From an uncultured Clostridia bacterium (lineage in GTDB: Bacteria; Bacillota; Clostridia; Christensenellales; Borkfalkiaceae), in contig CASESJ010000001.1 in NCBI GenBank assembly GCA_949290575.1, forward strand, positions 591,912-655,911: a stretch of DNA of 64,000 nt, given 5' to 3'. Positions 1 through 7,155 of the stretch are shown one piece after another; within the stretch, counting starts at the first letter, position 1; the number at the start of each line of letters is the position of its first letter. A program made the position numbers and the translations under genes. The notes below the pieces were generated by a model, which was not told where the DNA came from, did not search any database, and was given only the letters and a program-made list of their open reading frames with translations.

Positions 1-318
1 TGCCACGTCGAACCCGCCGTCTTCAACAATGCGTTTTATTAAAACGACGTCCTCATCCGATATTACGTCGTCTGCGTCCAGCCACATTATATAGTCGCTT
101 TCCGCAAGCGAAAAAGAATAATTGCGCGCCGCCGCAAAATCGTCGCACCATTCAAAGTCGTAGACCTCGGCACCGAGCTTTTCAGCAATCTCTTTGGTGC
201 CGTCAGTCGAACCAGTATCGACAACTATAACGCTGTCCGCAACCGCCATTGCACACTTTACGCTGCGAGAAATAACCTCGCTTTCATTCTTTGCTATCAT
301 ACATACCGTGAGCGTCAT
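1..318 (-). CDS. Family 2 glycosyltransferase (N-terminal part)
   Basis: This is the first 106 codons of a glycosyltransferase; the rest lies beyond the left edge. The start reads MTLTVCMIAKNE, followed by the nucleotide-sugar motif DTGSTDGT and the metal-binding DADD motif in WLDADD, all typical of a GT-A fold family 2 enzyme that moves a sugar from a nucleotide donor to an acceptor at the cytoplasmic face. The acceptor cannot be told. No Shine-Dalgarno sequence precedes the ATG; a -10-like TAAAAT (325-330) ends six bases before it, so the message may be leaderless. Family is secure, specificity unknown. Confidence 0.85.
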   Translation of the reverse strand, partial: MTLTVCMIAKNESEVISRSVKCAMAVADSVIVVDTGSTDGTKEIAEKLGAEVYDFEWCDDFAAARNYSFSLAESDYIMWLDADDVISDEDVVLIKRIVEDGGFDVA

Positions 319-324
319 CTATAT

Positions 325-354
325 ATTTTATGAATATATCTGCGCTATAGTGAA
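325..354 (-). promoter_or_regulatory. Candidate promoter of the glycosyltransferase
   Basis: On the minus strand TTCACT (349-354), an 18-base spacer and TAAAAT (325-330) lie six bases upstream of the ATG at 318. The -35 is a weak match; the arrangement resembles the better leaderless promoters at 48563, 58014 and 61014. Confidence 0.4.
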
Positions 355-390
355 CCGTGCGGCAAAGATTGACAATTATTTTTAATAATA

Positions 391-428
391 AAAGCCGCCG
401 CGCGGAAATTTTTCCGCGCGGCGGCTTT
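391..428 (-). terminator. Rho-independent terminator after lysC
   Basis: A long inverted repeat of GC-rich arms (about 16 pairs ending in A/T pairs) sits 15 bases past the lysC stop and is followed on the minus strand by a T-rich stretch. Confidence 0.85.
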
Positions 429-442
429 GAAATTTATTCTTT

Positions 443-1768
443 TCAGTTATTGCCGAAGAACTCGCGATAGATGGAAGATATACACTTTTCCATATCCTCG
501 TTTTTGACGGCTACTATAATGTTGAGCTCCGAAGAACCCTGGTCAATCATTTTTACGTTAATCCCAGCCTCCGCAAGGGCTTTGAACAGTCTTGCCGAAG
601 TACCTATGGACGACGACATGCCGTGCCCTACGGTGGCAATGAGCGCGATGTTTTCGGATACGCGCATGAAGTCGGGCTCGGTTTCGCTCTTTATGCATTC
701 GAGCAGCTGCTCGAGCTTGAAACCAGTGAGCTGACTGCTCTCCACAACGACGGACATAGTATCTATTCCCGAAGGGATATGTTCGACCGAAACGCCGAAA
801 CGCTCGAATACGGAAAGCACCTTGCGCACAAAGCCTATCTCATAGTTCATGTGAGATTTCTCTATGAATATTACAGTGAAATTTTTCTTGCCTGCAATGC
901 CCGTAACTATATTGCCGCTGGGTTTGTACTGGGCTATGGGAAGAATGGACGTTCCCTCGTCCTCGGGACGGAACGTGTTTTTGATTACAATGGGAATGTT
1001 CGCCTTGCGCACGGGGAAGATACTCTCCGAATGAAGGACGTTTGCGCCCATATACGAAAGTTCGCGCAGTTCCTTGTACGAAAGGCTCTTGATGTTTTTG
1101 GGGCTCTCTACAATTCTGGGGTCGCAGGCGAGGAAACCGGACACGTCCGTCCAGTTTTCATAGACGCTTGCGCCGACGGCGCGCGCAACTATCGCGCCCG
1201 ATATGTCCGAACCGCCGCGCGAGAAAGTCTTTACCTTGCCGTCAACGCCCTTGCCGTAAAAGCCGGGGAATACCGCCTTTTTGCAGCCTTCGGTTGCGGC
1301 GGCAATGGCTTTATAGCTCTTTGTATCGTCAAAACGACCGCGCTCGTCGAAGAACACAACGTCCTCGCTGTCGATGAATTTTGCGTCCAGAAGCTGAGCC
1401 ATTACGACAGCCGAAAGATATTCGCCGCGCGAGGCGGTGAAATCTTCGCTCTTTTCTATATCTATGCGTGCCTCGGTTTCGTCGAGCACCTTTGCCATGT
1501 CGAAATCGAGACCGAGCTCTTTGACTATGCTTTCAAAACGCTTTCTCACCTCGGAAAAAGCCGTCTTGCATGTGCCTTCGCTCTGCAAATCTTTAAAGCA
1601 TTTGTAGAGCATGTCGGTCACCTTTATATCGCCCGAAAAACGCTTGCCGGGTGCCGATACGACCACAAAACGACGGTCGGGGTCGCTGTCTATTATTTTC
1701 TTTACATTGTTCATTACGTGCCCGTCAGCCATTGACGTGCCGCCGAATTTACATACCTTGAGTGCCAT
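443..1768 (-). CDS. lysC: Aspartate kinase
   Basis: Aspartokinase (441 residues) phosphorylates aspartate with ATP, the first step toward lysine/diaminopimelate, threonine and methionine. KFGGTS at residues 7-12 is the kinase signature, and SRGEYLSA (113-120) and SRGGSD (183-188) are substrate and nucleotide loops. The last ~130 residues form the paired ACT domains used for feedback inhibition by end-product amino acids. Length matches the monofunctional class of about 440 residues. The ATG overlaps the intercistronic space after the DUF1015 stop by only two bases, so translation is probably coupled. It is the last gene of the cdaA operon and is followed by a strong terminator. Confidence 0.95.
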   Translation of the reverse strand: MALKVCKFGGTSMADGHVMNNVKKIIDSDPDRRFVVVSAPGKRFSGDIKVTDMLYKCFKDLQSEGTCKTAFSEVRKRFESIVKELGLDFDMAKVLDETEARIDIEKSEDFTASRGEYLSAVVMAQLLDAKFIDSEDVVFFDERGRFDDTKSYKAIAAATEGCKKAVFPGFYGKGVDGKVKTFSRGGSDISGAIVARAVGASVYENWTDVSGFLACDPRIVESPKNIKSLSYKELRELSYMGANVLHSESIFPVRKANIPIVIKNTFRPEDEGTSILPIAQYKPSGNIVTGIAGKKNFTVIFIEKSHMNYEIGFVRKVLSVFERFGVSVEHIPSGIDTMSVVVESSQLTGFKLEQLLECIKSETEPDFMRVSENIALIATVGHGMSSSIGTSARLFKALAEAGINVKMIDQGSSELNIIVAVKNEDMEKCISSIYREFFGNN

Positions 1769-1770
1769 AA

Positions 1771-2967
1771 TTATTTAATCGCCTTTGCTTCCATATAATA
1801 TCTTTTTTCGTTGCCGTCGCCCATGGAGAACGTCTTTCTGGGCAGGTTGCCGCCGCTTATTATCAGTCTGAACAGGTCGTCCTTTTTAATCGGGGGCAAC
1901 ATTATGCCCACGCCCTGATATGACAGCCTCTTAAGCTCGTCGTTGCCGTGAACATAGTCCACTTCCCCGCCGTGTTTTTCTATGAATGAAGAGATATACT
2001 CGTCGAGAGCTTTAATTCCCTCGGGAATGTTTTCGGGGAATTTTATCGCGCCGCGCCTGCCGTTTACAGCCACGACCGCCTTGCCGTTTCCGCCGAGGTT
2101 GAGACCTTTCATAAACAAATCTGTCTTCTGCATCTTGACGATGCGGTGAATGGGCTCGAATTTCAATGCCTTGTCGTAGATGTTAACCGCCTCTACGAGA
2201 GCGTACCTTGCGGGATGTACGGCACGCTGTTCGGCGTTAAGCGTATCCTTTATGCCGTCCCAGCACGCCTTTGCCGTAGCGAGCGAATGGTTGCCGTCGC
2301 CGACCGCGAAGAGCAGTCTCTGGAACGAACCGTACTTTGAATAGCACGTCATTGCGTCGCAGAGATTGTCGAAGGCGTCTATCACCGCGTGAGGATTGGT
2401 TATGTATGTGCCGCGCAGGTGTCCGCCGCCCATATTGAGGTCAAAATCGTACAGCACGTTGCCGCGCCTGATTGACGAGAGCACTTTATTTTCCTTATCG
2501 TCGTATAAAAGCATTACATGCGGCAGCTCGATTGGCGCGTCCTTGCGTATGCGAACGCGGGGAGGTATCCTTTCGAGAATAGTCGCCTCGGTTGAGCGTA
2601 TGAGCGCGGAGTTGCCCTTCTCGTACGAGTAATCTTCAAGGTCTATAGCCAGCACTATGCCCGTACGGGTGCCCGACTGCGTAGTTCTTTCAACCAGAAT
2701 GAAGCCGTCCTCCACCGCGCGGAACATACCCGCATTGAGGTAGGAATACATAGTCTGATTGATTTTTTCTATGCGCTCCTCGGGTCTGTCCGAAAGGTAT
2801 ATTTCGGGGAGAATGAGCTTTAATGAAGAGGGTTTGTCGCCCACATAGGCATAGAGATTGCGCCAGTACTCTTCGTCTGAGGTGAACTGGTCGCAGGCGT
2901 TGACCGACCACGCAGACAAATCGTATGTGTTCGGCAGAAGAATGCGGGGAATTTTAATGGTGTTCAT
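1771..2967 (-). CDS. DUF1015 family protein
   Basis: A 398-residue protein of the DUF1015 family, of unknown biochemical role. The recognisable family block is FAVGDGNHSLATAK near residue 220, with a PHVM motif and an N-terminal start resembling other members (IPRILLPN). It has no signal peptide or membrane segment and should be cytoplasmic. Its ribosome-binding site AAGGAGG (2971-2980) overlaps the stop codon of the upstream micropeptide, which ties their translation. In other clostridia this family is often found near amino-acid metabolism genes; here it lies between cdaA and lysC. Family assignment is confident; function is not known. Confidence 0.85.
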   Translation of the reverse strand: MNTIKIPRILLPNTYDLSAWSVNACDQFTSDEEYWRNLYAYVGDKPSSLKLILPEIYLSDRPEERIEKINQTMYSYLNAGMFRAVEDGFILVERTTQSGTRTGIVLAIDLEDYSYEKGNSALIRSTEATILERIPPRVRIRKDAPIELPHVMLLYDDKENKVLSSIRRGNVLYDFDLNMGGGHLRGTYITNPHAVIDAFDNLCDAMTCYSKYGSFQRLLFAVGDGNHSLATAKACWDGIKDTLNAEQRAVHPARYALVEAVNIYDKALKFEPIHRIVKMQKTDLFMKGLNLGGNGKAVVAVNGRRGAIKFPENIPEGIKALDEYISSFIEKHGGEVDYVHGNDELKRLSYQGVGIMLPPIKKDDLFRLIISGGNLPRKTFSMGDGNEKRYYMEAKAIK

Positions 2968-2978
2968 GCAAACCCTCC

Positions 2979-3095
2979 TTAAACATTGGGCATGTTTATC
3001 AGCATAACCGCTATTGCGGCTATGACAAGGGCGAGAATTTTGATGTCGATATTTTTAGTGAATAAATCTTTGAAAAATTTGCCGGGTTTTTTCAT
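2979..3095 (-). CDS. 38-residue membrane peptide resembling the CdaR/YbbR anchor
   Basis: An ORF of 38 codons starts one base past the cdaA stop and ends inside the ribosome-binding site of the DUF1015 gene. GGAG lies seven bases before its ATG. The product has a basic N-terminus (MKKPGKFFKDLF), then KNIDIKILAL and a single hydrophobic helix of about 17 residues. This matches the start of CdaR (YbbR), the membrane regulator normally encoded next to cdaA, whose N-terminal anchor typically reads like N-x-x-x-K-I-x-A-L before the extracellular YbbR repeats. Here the repeats are absent. It may be a micropeptide regulator of CdaA or a remnant; spacing and RBS suggest it is translated. Confidence 0.7.
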   Translation of the reverse strand: MKKPGKFFKDLFTKNIDIKILALVIAAIAVMLINMPNV

Positions 3096-3096
3096 A

Positions 3097-3900
3097 TCAG
3101 TTCTCCGCGGTCAGGTCGGACCAGTAATACTGCGAAAGCGCATTTTTGAGGTCGGCGTCGCTGGCATAGCGTTTTCTGACCTCGCCGTTCTTTACTATCG
3201 AAATTATGCCCGTTTCCTCCGAGACGACGATTGCCGTCACCGAAGCGACCGACGTGACGCCGAGCGCGGCGCGGTGACGCGAACCGAGCTCCTGAGGAAG
3301 GTTGTCGTTCTGAATTATCGGAAGGAAACAGCCCGCCGCATGAATTTTGTCGCCCTCTATTATCATTGCTCCGTCGTGCAGGGGAGCTTTGGGATAGAAG
3401 ACCGCCTCTATCATTGGCGCGTTAATGTCGGCATTGATTACCGTGCCCGAGGAGATTATACCCTCGGGGAGGTTGTCGTTGGAGAGCACTATGAGCGCGC
3501 CGACGTTGCTCTTGGACATATCCTGTATGGCGTGTATCGTCTCCTGAATTATCTTTTCGATGTGGCTTACCGTCATATCCGACTTGCCTATGTGATGTCT
3601 TGCGCCGGCGTCAAGCATAGAACGCTTGATTTCGACGTTGAACATCGTTATTACGGCTATCGCCACGAGGAAGACGAGAATTAAGAGCGTCTGCGAATTG
3701 ATATTGTCTGAAAACGAGCAGGCAAGCCCGAAAACCAGTACTGCCGCACAGACTATTGCAATGAATTTGCCGCCCTTGTTCTCCTTTAAAACCTTGAAAA
3801 CGAGATAAAAAAGCACGGCAAAAGCAATGAACTGCACCGCGTACGTCCAGTCCATGCCGTTCCACATACCTACGAATTTACGTCCTATTTTTTCCCACAT
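3097..3900 (-). CDS. cdaA: Diadenylate cyclase CdaA
   Basis: Membrane-bound diadenylate cyclase (267 residues) joins two ATP molecules into cyclic di-AMP, the second messenger that controls potassium uptake and cell-wall balance in Firmicutes. Three N-terminal membrane helices (about residues 15-95) precede a DisA_N catalytic domain with the DGA motif (LHDGAMII, near 175) and the RHR motif (SRHRAALG, near 205). The length is that of the CdaA class. A GGAG ribosome-binding site precedes the ATG. It heads an operon with the CdaR-anchor micropeptide, DUF1015 and lysC; the usual glmM neighbour is not present. The TrkH/TrkA potassium system at 55978-58005 is a plausible downstream target by family knowledge. 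Confidence 0.95.
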   Translation of the reverse strand: MWEKIGRKFVGMWNGMDWTYAVQFIAFAVLFYLVFKVLKENKGGKFIAIVCAAVLVFGLACSFSDNINSQTLLILVFLVAIAVITMFNVEIKRSMLDAGARHHIGKSDMTVSHIEKIIQETIHAIQDMSKSNVGALIVLSNDNLPEGIISSGTVINADINAPMIEAVFYPKAPLHDGAMIIEGDKIHAAGCFLPIIQNDNLPQELGSRHRAALGVTSVASVTAIVVSEETGIISIVKNGEVRKRYASDADLKNALSQYYWSDLTAEN

Positions 3901-3956
3901 GGCGGCTCTCCGAGCAATTTTGTTTACCCGCGCGTCCTATGCGCGCCTATAAAAAT

Positions 3957-3985
3957 ATTATATTATGTTTTGTAATAAAAATAAA
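3957..3985 (-). promoter_or_regulatory. Candidate promoter of the cdaA operon
   Basis: Minus-strand TATAAT at 3957-3962 with a weak -35 (TTTATT, 3980-3985) at 17 bases, in an A/T-rich stretch between holA and cdaA. Good -10, poor -35. Confidence 0.45.
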
Positions 3986-4038
3986 GCGTTTTTTCCTCTA
4001 TATTTTTTTCAGAGAGGCAATATTTGCCCGCGCTTTTT

Positions 4039-5010
4039 TCAGCCGAGCAGTACATTGGCGATTGCGCCGTCGAATGCGCCCTCCGGCGTCAGCTTGCCCG
4101 AACGCATATCTGCCGAGACGTCATACAGAACGCGCGTCAGCCGCTCAAGCTTTTCCCTGCCCAGAGCAGTTGCCTGCTCGCGGCTCTTTTTTACTCCGTA
4201 TTCCTTCATCTTAAGCTTCGTCGCGACGGCGGCGTCGCTCTCCGAAGAGGAAAGCATTATTAGAAGATTTTTAAAATACCTGTGCAGCGACGATATTATG
4301 ATATTTCCGTCCGTGCCCTTAGAGAGCATATCCGTATACACGGCGCAGAATTTGCCGAAGTTGCGGCGGGCAAGAGCTTCGGTCATCTCGTAAATTCTGT
4401 AATCTGCGTCCTTGTAGACAAGCTCGCCTATATCCTCGCGCGTGAGTTGGTTTGCGCCATAAGCAATGAGCTTTTCGGTCTCCTTGCTGACGCGCGACAT
4501 ATCGCAAAGACAGTACGCCGCCACGTCGCGGCAGGCGTCGACGTCCGCCGCCACCCCCGCCTTCTTCAGCGTTACGTACACCCATCTTGTGACCGTCTCC
4601 TCGTCGGCGTGAGAACAATCGACATAGGTTATGCACTTCTTCCTTTTGAGGTCCGCACCCTTGCCCGAGGACTGATTGACTATTATCAGTATGGTGCTTT
4701 CGGGGCAATTTTCAAAGGCATCTTTCAGGTTTTTTTCGTACTCCTGTTCGGTAGTGTGGAAATCGGTGACTTTTATTATCCTCTTTTCCGCCATAAACGG
4801 AAAGACCGTCATTGCCGACAGCAACAAAGAGATGTTCCTGCCCTTGAGGTCTGCGCCGTCGAAGGAGGCGAAATTGAGCTCGGGCATGGAGAGAAAGGCG
4901 TTTTTTATCTGCTCTTCGCCGTGCATGGCAAAATAGGCGTCTTCGCCTTCGAGAAGGTAAATGCGCCTGTCGCCTTCTTTTATATCGTTTTTGAGTTCGG
5001 TGTACTTCAT
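4039..5010 (-). CDS. holA: DNA polymerase III delta subunit
   Basis: The clamp-loader delta subunit opens the sliding clamp ring during loading at the replication fork. The 323-residue product starts MKYTELKND; it has the family's N-terminal block IYLLEGEDAYF, the conserved ESTILIIV strand of the AAA+-like fold, and the C-terminal helical bundle. Delta, unlike gamma/tau, lacks a working Walker A, and none is seen. I chose the ATG at 5010 rather than an upstream in-frame start at 5052 because it has a GGCGGAAAG ribosome-binding site and avoids overlap with comEC. comEC-holA is a common clostridial pairing and they are 25 bases apart. Confidence 0.9.
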   Translation of the reverse strand: MKYTELKNDIKEGDRRIYLLEGEDAYFAMHGEEQIKNAFLSMPELNFASFDGADLKGRNISLLLSAMTVFPFMAEKRIIKVTDFHTTEQEYEKNLKDAFENCPESTILIIVNQSSGKGADLKRKKCITYVDCSHADEETVTRWVYVTLKKAGVAADVDACRDVAAYCLCDMSRVSKETEKLIAYGANQLTREDIGELVYKDADYRIYEMTEALARRNFGKFCAVYTDMLSKGTDGNIIISSLHRYFKNLLIMLSSSESDAAVATKLKMKEYGVKKSREQATALGREKLERLTRVLYDVSADMRSGKLTPEGAFDGAIANVLLG

Positions 5011-5035
5011 AAAAAACTTTCCGCCGCAGGAAATT

Positions 5036-7138
5036 TTACGGCGCGGGCACAAGTCCCGTCAGAACAAGTTTACCATTATCGGCGATAAATTGCAAGCATC
5101 CTTGCGAATATACGTCATAATCGCCGTCCTTTCCGTCAAAACACACCTGCGTTGCCGCATTGCAGGAAGTATTTTCGTACAAAGTTATGAGCAAATCGGT
5201 GCTTTGAATATCGATATATCTCCCCGCGCACACGGCGAAATCGACGCCGCCCGCACTCGCTCTGAGCGTGTATCCGTCGACGAACGAATAGTGCGTTCCG
5301 CACAGCTCGAAAGAGCTTTCGTAGTGCGCCGTCGAACCGTCAGGCGCGGGCAGGACAATGCCGTCGGGCGGCAGATATATGTCTGCGAAATCATAATCGA
5401 GCTCGTATACATATTCAGCCGCGCCCTCGCCGCCGAGAATTATTACCTTATCCGCGCCCAGCGGGCAATATCTGTTGATGAACGAGGTAAGTCTGCCCGT
5501 ATACATTCCGTCCGTTACTATGAGAACGTTGCCCTCTGCGTTTCTCACGAGCACCATGCCGCCGTCGTAATATGCACCGACGACTATGCGCGTTTCGCTG
5601 CCGAACACCGCGCCGCCGAGCACCGTGCAGGTTGCGAAGCAGACCGCGCAGAGCGCGCACGCGATTGCGCGAGCCGAACGACAGAGATTGAACTTATCCG
5701 AGAGGGCGAAAATCGCCGCGAACACGAACAGCGCGGTCCACCACCCGCCGAAGCCCGATATGAGCGAATTTTCAAAGCCGAAAGTTACGAAAAAGTTAAT
5801 AACCGCGCTGAGAGGCAGCAGCGCAGAGGACATAAACGAGGCGAGCGGCGCAACGACTGCACATATGACCACAGCCGCAAACGTGACTACATACAGCGCG
5901 GACAGAAGGGGCAACACGAGCACGTTGAGTATAATTCCCGCGCCCGAAACATAGCCGAACGTCAGCAAAAGCGCGGGAAAGGTCGCCGCCTGCGCACCCG
6001 CGCTTACGGCTATGCCGCCGCACAGTCCGCGGGGCAGTTTTGTTCTTAAAAGCAGCCGCCTTATGTTTGGCGACAGAAAAATTATGCCGAGCATTGCCGA
6101 AACGGACAGCACGAAACCCACGTCGAACAGATTGAGCGGGTTTAAAAGAAGAAGTATTATTACAGCCACGCTGAGAGCGTTCAGGCTGTCGTATTTAGCG
6201 TATAAAAGTTTTGCCGCCGCGGCGACAGTGCACATTACGGCAGCTCTGACGGACGAGGGAGTAAAGCCGCACACGCCGGCATAGAGAAAGATTAAAATTA
6301 TTATTGCCGCAAAGGAAATCTTTTTGTTTATCCTGAGAAAAGAGGCTAAAGCCGAGAGTACGCCGAAAAGCACGCCTATATGCAGACCTGACACGGCGAA
6401 GATGTGCGCCACTCCGCCATAGCGGAACGAGGACAGTGTCTGTAAGGACATATCGCCCGTGTCGCCCGTGAGCATAGCATAGGCGACGGCGGCGGTTTCG
6501 TAGTCGCAATTTTCATAAAGGACGGCATATATACCCTCGCGAATGCCGCCGAACAGCGAAAATGCATACTCTGAATTCAAATCGCCGCAGGCATTTGCGT
6601 AATACTTAATTCCGTCTGCGGCGCGGTAGTTTAGCTCGCCGTAGCAGAACAGATCGTACTTTTCAACGACGCCCGAGACGCGCACTTTATAGCCTGTGCG
6701 GGCATAGCCCTCCGTCTGCTCGTCGATATAAATTATTATATCGCCGTCGAGCCCGCCGTATTCCGTCACGGCGTCGCTCAGTATGAGATACGTTCCGCCC
6801 GAGGAGGTTTCTCCCCTGCTCTTTACAACTCCCGAAATGTAACATAGTTCGCCCGTGCGGACGGACGAACTTTCGTATGAATAGAGCACTCCGCCAGCGT
6901 AGAATACTCCCGTTATGAACAGGGCGCACGCAAGCGCGCAGAAGAGCATTGGTTTCCAGCTCCTTGTGACGAGGGCACAGACAATAAAAATTACGGCTGT
7001 AAGAGGTACAGCCGCAATCATCCATATAAATTCTGCGCGATAAACCGCAAAGGCGTACGCGACTGCCACTCCCGCCGCGAGCGAGAGCGCGAGCACCAGA
7101 GGCAATCTGAAATTTGCAATCTTATACGCCTTTTTCAT
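5036..7138 (-). CDS. comEC: ComEC/Rec2-type DNA uptake channel with degenerate C-terminal domain
   Basis: A 700-residue polytopic membrane protein that would carry transforming DNA strands across the membrane. It shows two N-terminal helices, the soluble OB-type DUF4131 region, and the competence core beginning LTGDTGDM (223-230) and FAVSGLHIGV (247-256), then about eight helices to residue ~510. The C-terminal 180 residues align in position with the metallo-beta-lactamase-like nuclease domain, but the metal motif HxHxDH is missing: where it should be the sequence reads VIILGGEGAAEY. The channel could still work while the strand-degrading activity is lost. It sits 17 bases after the helicase-nuclease and 25 before holA. 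Confidence 0.9.
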   Translation of the reverse strand: MKKAYKIANFRLPLVLALSLAAGVAVAYAFAVYRAEFIWMIAAVPLTAVIFIVCALVTRSWKPMLFCALACALFITGVFYAGGVLYSYESSSVRTGELCYISGVVKSRGETSSGGTYLILSDAVTEYGGLDGDIIIYIDEQTEGYARTGYKVRVSGVVEKYDLFCYGELNYRAADGIKYYANACGDLNSEYAFSLFGGIREGIYAVLYENCDYETAAVAYAMLTGDTGDMSLQTLSSFRYGGVAHIFAVSGLHIGVLFGVLSALASFLRINKKISFAAIIILIFLYAGVCGFTPSSVRAAVMCTVAAAAKLLYAKYDSLNALSVAVIILLLLNPLNLFDVGFVLSVSAMLGIIFLSPNIRRLLLRTKLPRGLCGGIAVSAGAQAATFPALLLTFGYVSGAGIILNVLVLPLLSALYVVTFAAVVICAVVAPLASFMSSALLPLSAVINFFVTFGFENSLISGFGGWWTALFVFAAIFALSDKFNLCRSARAIACALCAVCFATCTVLGGAVFGSETRIVVGAYYDGGMVLVRNAEGNVLIVTDGMYTGRLTSFINRYCPLGADKVIILGGEGAAEYVYELDYDFADIYLPPDGIVLPAPDGSTAHYESSFELCGTHYSFVDGYTLRASAGGVDFAVCAGRYIDIQSTDLLITLYENTSCNAATQVCFDGKDGDYDVYSQGCLQFIADNGKLVLTGLVPAP

Positions 7139-7155
7139 CTTAAGGTTATCTTTTA

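Noticed and set aside
623..1735. Long plus-strand ORF of 370 codons
   Set aside because: It lies wholly opposite lysC, whose motifs are complete; the plus product has no family features and no ribosome-binding site.
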